NCBI GenBank assembly: GCA_021018995.1
Contig: CM037597.1
Coordinates: forward strand, 6,833,299-6,897,298
Origin: Chloranthus sessilifolius
Lineage: Eukaryota > Streptophyta > Magnoliopsida > Chloranthales > Chloranthaceae
Reading direction: 5' to 3'
Length of the DNA stretch: 64,000 nt
Shown: positions 1-11,911 of the stretch, in pieces
How the letters are laid out: each line of letters begins with the position of its first letter
Position numbering within the stretch: position 1 is the first letter of the stretch
Program-made: the position numbers and the translations under genes
The notes under the pieces: model-generated
Seen by the model: only the letters and a program-made list of their open reading frames with translations
What the model was told of the DNA's origin: nothing
The model's database searches: none

Positions 1-3
1 GCC

Positions 4-49
<46 letters not shown>

Positions 50-50
50 G
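1..50. repeat. (GA)n microsatellite, array unit at window edge
   Basis: A (GA)n tract with AAGACAG interruptions, cut by the window start; the (GC)n part is outside. Confidence 0.9.
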
Positions 51-470
51 GCATTGTTCCAAAGAAAAAAAATCACCTCCAAGAAAATGTTTTACAAAGT
101 AGATAATGTTGTTCATCAAGTGAAACATTGGATTCAAAGTAGATAATGGTTAAATCAATCATGCCATAGATTTCATTGAAAAGTCATCTTATACTGTAAT
201 TAATAGTCAAATGTTATAAACATGAATGGATAAACACTTTGGAGATAACCATTCATTTTTATAATTTTCCATAATCTAAAAAGTTTCCCTTTGTTTCTTG
301 GTTTTCAAATCATTAACAACTATGGTAACTAATAGTAGAAGTGTAGAACAAAAGAAAATGGATCTCTACAAAAGATAGATTTTTTCTAATTTCAACAAAA
401 TCTCGTAATACAACCGAAAAGTGTAGTTTCTATCAAAAAATAACGAGGCCGATGATGATGCTAAGTGTAT

Positions 471-808
471 GAGATTAATACTTGACATTAGAAGCTCTCC
501 AAAAGAAAGAACTTTTTGAGTATATTCCAATAACTCCTTCAACTTTGATGGAGACTTGTTAAACTTGTGCTCTCCAGTAATGTGTATGATTATATTCTCC
601 AATACAATTGCGTTCTTCATCAAAAATTTCACTAGGTTTAGTTTTCGTTCCATCATTTTCAGAAAAATTTCCCTCTTGTCATTTTTGTAATCACACGGCC
701 AACTACTTCCGACTAGGTTGCGTACCTTGAGGGTCTTTAGATGGTTCATCAAACAAGAGAAATTAGTTGTTTGCAATTCCCCGTAATCTATTAAGTCAAA
801 GTCACTTC
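471..808 (-). pseudogene. FBD-domain terminal exon, array copy 1
   Basis: Minus-strand copy of the FBD domain found at the C-terminus of plant F-box/LRR proteins; the diagnostic stretch LVKFLMKNAIVLENIIIH is present. The last residues shift frame near 490-510, so the usual ending NAEVLISYT is lost. No F-box or LRR exons accompany it. It could only be used as an alternative terminal exon or as part of a long downstream transcript. Confidence 0.8.
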
Positions 809-1053
809 CTTGGATATGAATTTAAGTACAAACTTTTAGATATGATAGATAGTGTGTGCTACATGGAATAAAAAACTTGGCCGCTAATAATAATGGTACG
901 CCCATGGTAGCAAAATCCTTCGTGGAAGAAAGAGATAAAAACTCTATCTATTATTCTGATTCAAAGTGGCAATTAGTTTTTAGCATAAGTGCCCTCACTA
1001 AGTCGGTATGTGCGAGTTAAGCACCTTTCGTTATTTTTGCAGAGATAAATTAG

Positions 1054-1466
1054 GAGCACTGCTAAGCGCACACCATTTTTTTCTTGATGCACACCACTTA
1101 AAACCACTTAATGAATAGACTTCGCATTTTAGGGATATGTATCATGTGAAAACACCATCTTAATCCTTTAATTTAAAGGTCATGATCTAAGGATCTTTCA
1201 TGCAAAAGATCGGCATGAAACACAATCTTTATCATCTGATTCCATGTATTCAATTGTTGAATCGAATAATGGCCTGAGTCTGTGACTGCATAAAATCATA
1301 TAATAGAGATCACACTTCGTGCCAATTTTTTGTGTTAAAGATCTTTAATACACGGCCTTCAAATCATACGGCTTAGATGATGTTTTTCGCATGGCACAGG
1401 TCTCCAAAATGCAAAGTATCTCTATTTGTGATGTGTGCATTGAAAAAATTGGTGCGAAAAGGTTTC
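1054..1466. mobile_element. hAT-like MITE, array copy 1
   Basis: About 413 bp, beginning GAGCACTGCTAAGCGCACAC. The 3' terminal repeat is altered here to GGTGCGAAAAGGTTTC. The 8 bp duplication TAAATTAG flanks both sides. Better preserved copies (21530-21947) show the full terminal inverted repeat. There is no coding capacity. Confidence 0.7.
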
Positions 1467-1811
1467 TAAATTAGTTCTTCCTTTCTATGTTTTTAGACGT
1501 AAAACTTAAGATGAATCTCTTTTCCTGGGTCAATGATTTGGCCCAATTAGTTGAACTTGATTACATCTTCAACTCATCTTGACTTTCATAGCTTCAATTT
1601 TTATAAGATGACATAGTAGTCAAGATTCTCTTCTGTACAATGGCTGAAAATTTATTTGAACACGAAATCAAGTTCAACTAGTCGGACTCAACCATTGCCT
1701 CTCCTTCCTTTAAGCATTCTACTCAGATTAATTGAAGCCAACAAAAACATTCTATGCTTGAGTACAAAAAACTTCGTGAGAACTTTCATGGCATTTCTTT
1801 GTTGTATAAAT

Positions 1812-1830
1812 TGCGCGCGCGCGTGCGCGT

Positions 1831-1863
<33 letters not shown>
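1812..1863. repeat. (GC)n(GA)n microsatellite
   Basis: A GC/GT alternating block with a purine-pyrimidine pattern, followed by about 13 GA repeats. It lacks the ACAG interruption seen in most other units. Confidence 0.95.
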
Positions 1864-2278
1864 GGCATTGTTCCAAAGAAAAAAAATCTCCTCCAAGAAA
1901 ATGTTTTACAAAGTAGATAATGTTGTTCATCAAGTGAAACATTGGATTCAAAGTAGATAATGGTTAAATCAATCATGCCATAGATTTCATTGAAAAGTCA
2001 TCTTATACTGTAATTAATAGTCAAATGTTATAAACATGAATGGATAAACACTTTGGAGATAACCATTCATTTTTATAATTTTCCATAATCTAAAAAGTTT
2101 CCCTTTGTTTCTTGGTTTTCAAATCATTGACAACTATGGTAACTAATAGTAGAAGTGTAGAACAAAAGAAAATGGATCTCTACAAAAGATAGATTTTTTC
2201 TAATTTCAACAAAATACTGTCAAAATACAACTGAAAAGTGTAGTTTCTATCAAAAAAATAACGAGGCCGATGATGATG

Positions 2279-2628
2279 CTAAGTGTATGAGATTAATACT
2301 TCGGCATTAGAAGCTCTCCAAAAAGAAAGAACTTTTTGAGTATATTCCAATAACTCCTTCAACTTTGATGGAGACTTGTTAAACTTGTGCTCTCCAGTAA
2401 TGTGTATGATTATATTCTCCAATACAATTGCGTTCTTCATCAAAAATTTCACTAGGTTTAGTTTTCGTTCCATCATTTTCAGAAAAATTTCCCTCTTGTC
2501 ATTTTTGTAATCACACGGCCAACTACTTCCGACTAGGTTGCGTACCTTGAGGGTCTTTAGATGGTTCATCAAACAAGAGAAATTAGTTGTTTGCAATTCC
2601 CCGTAATCTATTAAGTCAAAGTCACTTC
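2279..2628 (-). pseudogene. FBD-domain terminal exon, array copy 2
   Basis: Open over the whole exon, from about 2628 to the stop at 2279, ending RASNAEVLISYT like the gene-linked copy. Typical FBD features are visible: the NHLKTLKVRNLVGS strand-turn and the hydrophobic LVKFLMKNAIVLENIIIH helix. It has no F-box or LRR exons of its own. It is separated from the gene by the 12.2 kb retrotransposon and seven further copies. Confidence 0.82.
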
Positions 2629-2874
2629 CTTGGATATGAATTTAAGTACAAACTTTTAGATATGATAGATAGTGTGTGCTACATGGAATAAAAAACTTGG
2701 CCGCTAATAATAATGGTACGCCCATGGTAGCAAAATCCATTCTGTGGAAGAAAGGGATAAAAACTCTATCTATTATTCTGATTCAAAGTGGCAATTAGTT
2801 TTAGCATAAGTGCCCTCACTAAGTCGGTATGTGCGAGTTAAGCACCTTTCGTTATTTTTGCAGAGATAAATTAG

Positions 2875-3249
2875 GAGCACTGCTAAGCGCACACCATTTT
2901 TTTCTTGATGCACACCACTTAAAACCACTTAATGAATAGACTTCGCATTTTAGGGATATGTATCATGTGAAAACACCATCTTAATCCTTTAATTTAAAGG
3001 TCATGATCTAAGGATCTTTCATGCAAAAGATCGGCATGAAACACAATCTTTATCATCTGATTCCATGTATTCAATTGTTGAATCGAATAATGGCCTGAGT
3101 CTGTGACTGCATAAAATCATATAATAGAGATCACACTTCGTGCCAATTTTTTGTGTTAAAGATCTTTAATACACGGCCTTCAAATCATACGGCTTAGATG
3201 ATGTTTTTCGCATGGCACAGGTCTCCAAAATGCAAAGTATCTCTATTTG
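2875..3249. mobile_element. hAT-like MITE, array copy 2, truncated by LTR
   Basis: The left terminus and 375 bp of the MITE are present. Its right terminus is missing because the retrotransposon LTR starts at 3250. Confidence 0.75.
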
Positions 3250-3584
3250 TGTGACGACCCGACTTTTCCAATCCTTACGGTATAGGAAAGGCCGGTTCAT
3301 CAACTTATTGATTTCTCAATAAGCCGTATTCAAACAGAAGCCGGCACATAACAATGATCTAAAACAGAGGCAAAGTAGAGATAAACCATAAATCAAAAGC
3401 TTGATATAACAAATCTATCACTATGAGGAACCAAAAGGAACCACCGGTGATGGCCAATCCAACACCTAAACTAATGGTTCACGATGATGGTTCCTCAAGT
3501 GATATCAAAAGAACAAAATAAGGCCTAAGGCCCAATATTCAAAACAATATTCAAACAAAATACCAAAAATATAGGATCTAGAGA

Positions 3585-3671
3585 TCAAGGGAAGAACTCC
3601 TCAGCAGGTAAATCTAATTCCTCCTCAGGAATATAGTCAGAATCCTCCAAATCCTCCGATCCCAAATCGCC
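3585..3671 (-). CDS. Conserved acidic short ORF inside the LTR (minus element, 3' LTR)
   Basis: Read on the minus strand, this segment encodes an acidic peptide ending DSDYIPEEELDLPAEEFFP followed by TGA. The equivalent frame in the plus-strand LTRs ends DSDYIPEEDLDIPAEEFFP. Differences between the two lineages fall mostly at third codon positions and are synonymous. Function is unknown. No start codon is certain; it could be an exon of a spliced product, or a relic. Confidence 0.5.
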   Translation of the reverse strand, partial: GDLGSEDLEDSDYIPEEELDLPAEEFFP

Positions 3672-5201
3672 TCAAGACTGTGACGTATAGTCGAGGGGTG
3701 AGCTAACAACAAAGCCCAATAGAGGAAACAGATCTATTTGCATTTCATTATAAGTAAAGGTTTTCAAAAGATGAATTCGGATCAAATATGGTTTTCAAAT
3801 GATGCTTTAAACGAAATCTCGTTCTAATCTGAGTTAAAACGAATACATAAATCTGATGTGTTCGAAATTTTCTGACTGAGCATGCTTCTTATATTAAATT
3901 TATAACTTAATTTTATCTCTCAAATTTCCTATAGCATGAGAGCAAGGTGCATTACCGATGGGAAAACCCTACTGACCATCGTCGTTCATGAACCCTTTTT
4001 CTGAATGCAACAAGCCCCTACGCTATGAGGGAAACTTGCCAAAGTTATACCGTCAACACGGTTGGTAGAATCTAGGGCATCGCTTACGCACCTCAAATCA
4101 AATGCAGATGCTAACGTATTTCAATACTTATATTCATAACATAATACTGATTTTCGGAAGTTCTGATTCAAAAGTTCTGATTCAAGATTTAACTGAGGTT
4201 CTGAGGTTCAATTTGCAAAGTTCTTAGTTATAACAAAGTTTCCAAATTTTCAGATTTGTGTCATATAATCAGAGTTTTATTCATGCTGTGTGCAACTGAA
4301 TTTCCAAATTTATACTTCTTAATTTAACAGTAAAACAGTCTTTACTTACAATTTAATGCAAATAAAATACAAGGTTCCCCTACCTTAACAAAGAGCTTCC
4401 AATCAAGCACAAAAAAAGTCCTCACCAAGGACTCCCAACAGTCAAAACCTACATATATTAACACTCTCAGTGTTAATATAAAACCAAAAATCAAACTAAG
4501 AGATTGCGGATCAAAAATCCAACAAACGATTTGAATGCCGAACAGATGAATTCAATTCTAATTCAAATTGCGGGTCGAATTTGAAATTGATGGTCGATTC
4601 TAAATTCGAATTCTAATTTCAAATTTACATTTCAAACAAAAAAATTGAAAATCGACACTCGATTTTCAATTCGATGGTCGATTCTGGAATTCGACCCTCG
4701 ATTTGAAAATCGACAGTCGATTTTCTCAGACATGAAATTTTGTAAAAATTAGGATCTTAGATCCTTTTTAAAATTTTTTTTTTTCGCCACAGATTGTTTA
4801 GCCAATAATTACCTTTATAAACTAAACAAAATACAACATAACATGTTTAACTAACAGGTTTTAAAAACCTACCTTTTGACGTATATTTAGTTGTTTCCGT
4901 TGCACCAATCACGCATCGGAAAACATCTCAAAGCTCAGCAGTTCAAAATTTCACTTCAGTCCATCCAATAAGGTGACCACAGCCTCATCAGTCAACCAAA
5001 TCACACAGAGGTTCTCACTCTCCACATCACTCTTCTCTTTCTATAGATCAAAATGATCCGAATACAAATCTAAGGTTAATTAATGGGTGAGATGTGAAGA
5101 GGAGTTCTAAATCTTACAAGATCTAAGATCAATGAAGCAAGGCCTTTAAGGCTTAAATTTCCAACGAGAGAGAGAGATTAATCTTCTCTTGCACTCTCTC
5201 T

Positions 5202-5207
5202 CTTATA
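5202..5207 (-). promoter_or_regulatory. TATA-like motif in 3' LTR
   Basis: TATAAG followed by a purine-rich leader (GAGAGAGAG...) on the minus strand. The plus-strand LTRs have TATAAAAG at the homologous place, so the position is conserved. Confidence 0.35.
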
Positions 5208-5470
5208 ACCGAAAACTAAACAAATTAATATCTAGATATTATATTTTTGTAACTTATCTCCTAAAATAGAAAAGGTGTCCGACGCAAACCTCAAACACCT
5301 ACGTTATGGTGTAAGTCATCGCTACATGACTTGCACACATCGTTGACAAAACCTCTTACCACTAGTCTTATCATAGCCTTATCTTACTAAAAGTCCAAAA
5401 TATTATACCGTATTTTCGCACGCTTCCGAGGTAAACGCGAAAATAGGTCAAAAATATCGTGGATATTACA

Positions 5471-5483
5471 TTCTCCTCCTTAG
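5471..5483 (-). other. Polypurine tract
   Basis: The minus strand reads AAGGAGGAGAA immediately upstream of the LTR start TGTAAT. This is the expected plus-strand DNA priming site for reverse transcription. Confidence 0.85.
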
Positions 5484-6059
5484 GAATTTTCGTCCTCAAA
5501 ATTGAAGACAACACATACCACAAAAGGAAATGAGAAATAACAGGGTGCAGTCGATGGTCTCACAGGCACGCAAGTCAAGGGATGAAATCCGTAGTAACGT
5601 GGATGTACTACATGTGGCACCGGAAGGGCCATAGTGGGTTGCATCCGTACATGGATGCCACCCCAAGTGTCACGTCGGAAACCGTCACACACACACACGA
5701 GCAAAACCAGAGCAAAAGCAGAGAAAACAAGCAAATACAAGGAACAGAGGCGGAGGTACTGTGGAGAGTACAAAGCCGAGAGAACAAGCCCAACTCGCAT
5801 AAAAACCCCACATATGGAGTGCAATGTAAATCAAACATATCCACAATAGAACAATTACTGCCAAGAAGGAATGGATATGAAAATAGACGCACGTAGCATG
5901 TCAAACCAAAATAATGTAATATCCAATGCACGTCAAAAAGTATATAAGAGATAACAAAAGATATAAGGACCACCAGGCCCTAAATAATCCAGGCTGTAGA
6001 AAATAATACATGCCCACAAAAACAAAAAAAAACAGATCCCCCCCCCCACCATGGAATAC
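5484..6059 (-). other. 3' untranslated spacer of the minus element
   Basis: Non-coding stretch between the extra ORF and the polypurine tract. Short frames in both directions show no recognisable protein. It has one copy of the GGACC..GGTCC segment that is duplicated in the plus-strand unit 2. Confidence 0.6.
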
Positions 6060-7378
6060 TCAGAAATCCCCCACACGAGATGTGCCCGCCTGATCCGCAT
6101 CATCAGCTTGCGCACCAACATCGTCACCCGCATCTGCGCCGGCTGTAGAAGGAATATCAGAACCAGCGCCCGACGTCGAAGGGCGATAGACCGAAGCGCG
6201 TAAGTCAGCCAGGTATGTGGTGTAATCATCAGGGAACGCGTGCTGCATCAGATAAGAAAGAGCGCCGCCATGCACATCCAACTCCTGACGCATAGAGCTG
6301 GTATGCTGTGTGAGCTCGTGGATCTGGTGGCTCATCGCGGTCATCTGTCGTGTGAACTCTGAGAGCGTAAGGATATCGCTCTGTGGGGGCTGAGCAGGGG
6401 CAACATGAGCAGGATCCTCATCGGCATCACGTGCATCCGCATCAGGAACTGCTGGTTCTTTAGGAGGTTTCACAAGGCGACTGTAGGTTTGACCCCAATT
6501 GACCAGTTTATACATCTTTCTACCAGCAGTAGACTTGAGTTCGGTAGGAGAAATGTCATATTCGGGACCCGCTCGATAATTTTCAATCATGATAGAAATT
6601 AAACGGGCATAGGGAATGCCCTTCTTCGGCGTTTTTATTTGTTTCCCGGTTTCTCAGCCTTAATAAGCCCCTTTAAAAGTACCTCGTGAGCACTAAACCA
6701 TCGTTCTTTAAAAGCGACAAATAAAATCTGGAGGGACAGGCGCTTTATGTCCAAGAGGGTAAAGGGTAGTCTTAAAATTTTATCCAAAATCCACATAGAT
6801 TACGGCATATGTGTGCGAACAATGGACCTACAGTGGCGTCCTTGCGTCATTTGAGCCATTACCTCGTGAGAAGGGACTGGTTTGGGAAAGGGAGGACCTA
6901 AACCCATGGTTTTAGAGTATTTCAACGGGCATCGTAGTGCCACAGCCATGTCATCTAGGTCAAAAGTATAATCTCGCCCATCAATTTCAGTGTAAATTTT
7001 CTTCCCGTCCTCGCGGCGCATATGTTGGTAAAACAGGCGCACTAAACGAGGATAAAAATGGGCACTAAAATCAGTGCACAGGAAGGTCAGCTGGGCTTTT
7101 TCAAGGTATTCACTCGCCCACTGTGTGGTAGTTTGTTGGTCAAACAACTCCGGGTGAAAAACATACTCATAGGCGAAGCCCTTGATGCTCCAAAATTCAT
7201 TGGGCTGCTCAGGCATTGGAGGGGGCACAGATGGTGTGGGCTGAGAAGGTGGTGGAACCGACTGAGGTGGTTCCCGGGGCTGTGGGGCTGTCCGTGTAGG
7301 GCGGCTAGAGGAACCAGCTTTCGAAGCCGGCCTCTTGGAGGTGGGGTTGCGAATAGGGGTGGCCTTCTTAGGTCCCAT
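6060..7378 (-). pseudogene. Additional sense ORF downstream of pol (frameshifted)
   Basis: Begins MGPKKATPIRNPTSKRPAS, a basic Ser/Pro-rich N-terminus. About 150 residues of predicted globular sequence follow, with blocks such as HFYPRLVRLFYQHM and IDGRDYTFDL.DMAVALR, then an acidic Ala/Asp-rich tail ending GDF. At least one frameshift lies between about 6590 and 6830. From memory the core resembles the 'putative plant transposon protein' domain found in plant repeat-encoded proteins; this is recognition by eye, not a search result. No signal peptide or membrane segment is seen, which argues against an env-like protein. The plus-strand family has the same ORF at the same place. Confidence 0.7.
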
Positions 7379-8426
7379 TGAAAAAAAAAAAAAAAAAAAA
7401 AACAAGCAAAAATCCACAGATTACAAGTAACAGAGAGAGATAAAGGAATGGAGCAAGGGTTACCTTGTGAAAAGCCCCAAATCCGATTTCCTAAGAGTGA
7501 AATCCAAATCCTTGGTGTAATCCGTGTGAAAACCCCTTCGATTTTGGCAGAAAGAATGATGAAAACCCTAAAAACCACCAAATCGCCCAAAACCCTAAGC
7601 CTAAACCCACAGAAAAGCAACCAAAAATAACAGAGCCCGAAATAGGAGCCCCACTTAAATCGAGAAAATCGACCCTCGATTTCAAATTCGTGGGTCGAAT
7701 TTGAATTCGACCGTCGACAAAAAAAATCGACACTCGATTTTTGTGAAAATTTCTCAGGCCTAAATTTGGCCTTAAAATGCCTATAACAATGCAAAAAAAA
7801 TCGACCCTCGATTTGTAAACCCTCGATTTTCAAGTGTCTGAGGTCTTCACAATTTCGAAATTTTGAGATGTTTAAGGCATTACCTTGGGTCCAAATGGAC
7901 CATTTGTGTGTCCATTTCATGCAAAACAACTCGATTCTTGATAATAGCTATATTGGTCAATTTGGGCTAAAAGTTTCTGAAAATAAACTTAAAAATTTGT
8001 TGTGATGGAAAATAGCAAGTCCGGGTCTGATTGGACTCGAAATTTTTTTTTTTTTTTTTTCTGGTTTGTTCAGCAAGGAAAAACTGTGAAAGAGTTACAA
8101 AAAGAGCATATTTTGGACCATGACCATGACATGTCAAGGCCAAATGGTTCAGTAAATGTCCAAATAGGTAAGTGACCATAGACCGAATTTAGGTCACTAG
8201 ACCTATAGTGAGTAGCATACCAGAATTGGGTCTAAGGCCCAAAATTTTTTTTTTCCGATTTCTATAATGTAGGGATTTCGATATAGACCCACTCAGTAAA
8301 AATACCTTGATCCTCCAAAATTTCTCATAGAAATATTTATATGTATATATAAAACCAATAGGTACACATAAATGTCAAAATATTACACAGTCTACACAGA
8401 GTGAGAAATCAAAAAAAAAAGAAATT
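7379..8426 (-). other. Spacer and leader between pol and the additional ORF
   Basis: About 1 kb, non-coding. On the minus strand, just upstream of the extra ORF, it has AGGGTTT-type motifs typical of plant 5' leaders, a CACAAG|GTAACC donor-like site (about 7460) and a 20+ base T tract directly before the ATG. Further upstream is a cluster of TCGAnnnTCGA short repeats (about 7660-7830). The arrangement looks like a separate promoter and leader rather than plain spacer. Confidence 0.5.
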
Positions 8427-11400
8427 TTAAGCAAAAAGGCTCGGAAATTGTTCCCGGAGCTCAGCTTCACGCTCCCAAGTGGCTTCCTCCGGTGTATGAT
8501 TCCTCCATTGTACAAGAACCAAAGGAATCGTTTTAGTGCGTAGGATCTGCTCCTTGCGATCCAAAATCTGAATCGGGTCCTCAATCACCGTCAAACCATC
8601 CTGAAGCTCAATGGGTTGGAAATCAAGCACGTGAGTCGGGTCACGTATGTATCGACGAAGCATCGACACATGGAAGACGTTGTGCATGCTAGACAATTGT
8701 GGCGGTAGCGCCACTCGATAAGCAACCTCTCCGACTCGGCCTAATATCTCAAAAGGCCCAACGTACCGAGGACTCAACTTCCCTCGCTTCAAAACCTCAT
8801 AACGCTTTCGAGGTAAATCCAACAAAGACATTCTCGCCAACCTCAAAATCCACGTGTCGCCTCTTGAGATCGGCGTAGCTCTTCTGACGACTCTGAGCTA
8901 CTCGTAGTCGCTCGCGTATCAACCGAACCGTCTCGGTCGTGCGCTCAACTATCTCAGGTCCAATAATGAGCTTCTCACCCACTTCTTCCCAGTTCAACGG
9001 CGATCGACACCGTCGTCCATATAAAGCCTCGAACGGAGCCATACCGATGCTAGCCTGAAAGCTATTGTTGTAGGCGAACTCGATCAGAGGCAAGTGTTGG
9101 TCCCATGACCCGTGAAAATCCAACATGCAAGCTCTCAGCATGTCCTCAATGATCTGATTCACTCGCCACCGTCCGTCTGTCCCGTGGGGTGAAATGTGAA
9201 CTAAAGTCAAGACGAGAACCCATTCCTTCCTGAAATCTCTGCCAAAAGTGTGAAGTAAACAACGGGTCCGTTCGACACAATACTAGCGATCCCATGCTCC
9301 TAACAATCTCCTTGAGGTATAACTCTGCAAGTCTACTAGCTGTATACGAGGTATTGTATGGTAGGAAATGAGCAGATTTGGTTAGCCGATCGACAATGAC
9401 CCAAATGGCATTGTTCTTCCTCAGTGTTTTCGGCAAACCTAGAATGAAGTCCATCGAAATGGCTTCCCATTTCCATTCAGGCACAGGTAAAGGCTGTAAT
9501 AACCCTGTTGGATTCTGATGGTCAACCTTAACCTGCTGACAAACTAGGCACCGCGATACGTACTCAGCGACGTCGCGTTTCAAACCTCGCCACCAAAACT
9601 TTTCATCAAGTCCTGATACATCTTGGTGCTACCAGGATGTATGGCATACATGGATTTGTGAGCCTCTTCTAGAATAGTGTCCCAAGCTCGAGCTTGTTAC
9701 ACATACACGTCCACGAAACAACAAGGTTCCATCGCTCAATGGAGAAATCCTTCTTCCTGCCACACTCGACATCTCGCCGAATCACCACCAGCACATCATC
9801 GGTCATCTGAAGCTTTCTAATATTCTCGAAGAGCGTAGGGCGTAGTACAAGAGTAGCCATCAATGCTCCCGAGCCGTTTACATCGAACCGTGAGCTGCCT
9901 AAAGCCATATCCTCCAAAAGCTTCCATCGCTGAATCCGGCTCACAAGATGTGATAACTGTGCTGTAGACCTTCTACTGAGAGCATTAGCAACGACATTTG
10001 CCTTTCCTGGATGGTACTGAATCGAGCAATCATAGTCTTTCAAAAACTCCATCCATCGTCGCTGCCTCATGTTCAAGTCCTTCTGAGTGAACAGGTACTT
10101 GAGACTCTTGTGATCGGTGAATATATCAAATATTTCACCGTAGAGGTAATGTCTCCAGATCTTGAGGCGAATATATATGCTCGCTAACTTGAGATCATCG
10201 TCGGATAATTTCTCTCATGGTCCTTCAACGCCTAGAACCATAAGCAATAACCCGCCGTGTTGATTAAGCATGACCTAATCCATATAAGAAGCATCACACC
10301 ACGAAGCCTCCGCAAGGTATAGCAAGTACGGTGCCGTAGTCAGCGACGCTTCAACTCCACGAAAACTCTGCTCACCGCTCATCCCAATCGAACTTTGCAT
10401 TCTTTCTCGTAAGTCGTAAGCGGACCGAGATAATTCGAGAAACCTTCGACAAATCGCCGATAGTACCCTGCCAAACCAAGGAAACTCCGGACTTACAATC
10501 GCGAGGGCTGTTCCCGATTCACCAGTAATCGATCTTTGTAGGATCCACCGAAATGCCTGACTCAGAGACAACGTGGCCTAAGAAACTGACCTGATCGAGC
10601 CAAAACTCACACTTGCTGAGTTTGGCATATAATTGATGGTCCCTGAGTGTTTGAAGAGCCATCCTTAGATGTTGCACATGCTCCTCTCTGGTTTTCGAAT
10701 AGATGAGGATGTCATCTCTGAAAACAACCACAGATTTATCAAGGTGTGGTTTGAACACCTGTTCATCAGATCCATGAAAGATGCAGGCGCATTTGTCAAT
10801 CCAAATGGCATCACTAGAAACTCATAGTGGCCATAACGCGTCCGAAACGCAGTTTTGGATACATCTTCCACCTTGATCTTGAGTTGGTGATAGCCTGACC
10901 TCAGATCAATCTTTGAAAAGAATTTGGCACCTTGCAATTGATCAAACAAGTCATCTATCCGCGGAAGAGGATAACGATTCTTAATCGTCATCTTGTTGAG
11001 TTGCCTATAATCGATACACAGACGCATCGATCCATCCTTCTTTTCACAAATGTAACCGTGCACCCCAAGGAGAAACACTCCGAATAAAGCCTTTGTCTAA
11101 CAACTCTTGAAGCTGTTCCTTGAGCTCCTTCAACTCAGCAGGCGCCATTCGATAAGGAGCCTTGGACAATGGTTCTGTACCCGGAGCTAAGTCGATCGCA
11201 AACTCAATCTCTCGATCCGGTGGCAATCCAGGCAAGTCATCAGGAAAAACATCGGGAAACTCACTAACTACTGTAAGAAGTGCAATGTCCCGATCTTTCT
11301 CCTTACTATCTTGCAAGTAAGCAAGATATCCACAACATCCGTTCCTCATCATGCGCTCAGCTCGGATGGCGGAAATAATAGGTGCAACGTTCGATTTGAC

Positions 11401-11774
11401 TCCGCAAAATCGAAATGATTTCATCTTCGGTGGTCGGAAGGTTACGATCTTCCGTAAACAGTCCACATTCGCATGGTATGCAGACAACCAATCCATCCCG
11501 AGAATCACGTCGAACCCTGCCATTTTCAGCGTAATCATGTCGGTCATTGTCTCGTGGTCATCAACTATCACGATCAGCAGACTTGCACTGCAGATCTCAT
11601 CTTGAAGCGAGCTTCAGAGGAACCTTCACATCCAAGACAAACGCAAGGGTTTGGGTACAATGCTCATCTTCTCGGAGAAAAGAGGAGTAATGAAGAGTGA
11701 CTAGACCCGTGGTCTATTAATACTGTATGCTTCAATTTTACTTGAGTCGCTTCCACAACTCATCATAAGTGTAC
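8427..11774 (-). pseudogene. pol: pol: protease, RT, RNase H, integrase, chromodomain (minus element)
   Basis: Order on the minus strand: the protease region (about 11730-11300) includes [16 protein letters not shown] (about 11080-10560) includes [20 protein letters not shown] and [19 protein letters not shown]. RNase H (about 10300-9970) ends with [16 protein letters not shown]. Integrase follows with the zinc motif [14 protein letters not shown] (about 9540) and the catalytic core; then [15 protein letters not shown] and a chromodomain-like end [19 protein letters not shown]. The RT active site reads FRDD, not FVDD, at 10711-10722. Several one- or two-base indels break the frame (for example near 9210, 9640, 10230, 10560). 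Unlike the plus-strand family, no intron interrupts integrase: codons run straight through DFEVGENVFV. Confidence 0.88.
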
Positions 11775-11911
11775 CTTAATTAAAAAGTTTGTCATTAATT
11801 ATGTATGCTTATATGCAATGATGTTATTGTATTTTCAATGTATTGACAAGGAATATATAACTCAATCAATAAAATTTAATACTAAAAGTAAAATCTGAAC
11901 TTTAAAAATAC
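11775..11911 (-). other. Intron between gag and protease (minus element)
   Basis: A 137 bp AT-rich segment. On the minus strand it begins AAG|GTATTT and ends TTAATTAAG|GT. It carries stops in the gag frame. Removing it joins the end of gag to the protease region in frame. The plus-strand family has a 128 bp segment at exactly the same codon with the same boundary pattern. Confidence 0.7.

Larger units (their letters stand above)
1..3249. repeat. Tandem array of ~1.8 kb units, left block (copies 1-2)
   Basis: Two copies of the ~1.8 kb unit are visible. The shared junction GATATGAT|AGATAGTG falls at 846 and 2666, a period of 1820. Reading along plus, each unit holds a (GC)n(GA)n tract, an AT-rich spacer, a minus-strand FBD-domain exon, a flank, a MITE, and about 330 bp leading to the next microsatellite. 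The left edge of the window lies inside the array, so its full length is unknown. The block stops at 3249, inside the MITE of copy 2, where a retrotransposon LTR begins. Confidence 0.95.
3250..5470 (-). repeat. 3' LTR of the minus-strand element
   Basis: 2221 bp. On the minus strand it starts TGTAATATC and ends GGTCGTCACA, abutting the polypurine tract at 5471. It contains a GA-rich leader after a TATA-like motif, a cluster of TCGA-containing short repeats (about 4560-4740), and a conserved acidic reading frame (3585-3671). Confidence 0.93.

Noticed and set aside
1656-1976. Overlapping frames on both strands with Arg-Glu or Ser-Leu runs, recurring at every microsatellite (for example 16650, 18501, 22137, 23996)
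   Set aside because: They are translations of (GA)n/(CT)n tracts with short flanks; length and sequence follow the microsatellite and there is no domain.
5480-5973. Antisense and sense short ORFs in the 3' spacer of the minus element
   Set aside because: They overlap in several frames, match no family I know and are not kept as frames in the plus-strand units.
6060-7378. The third ORF as an env-like gene, by analogy with Athila-type elements
   Set aside because: No signal peptide, transmembrane segment or cysteine pattern is visible; the N-terminus is basic and the core looks soluble.
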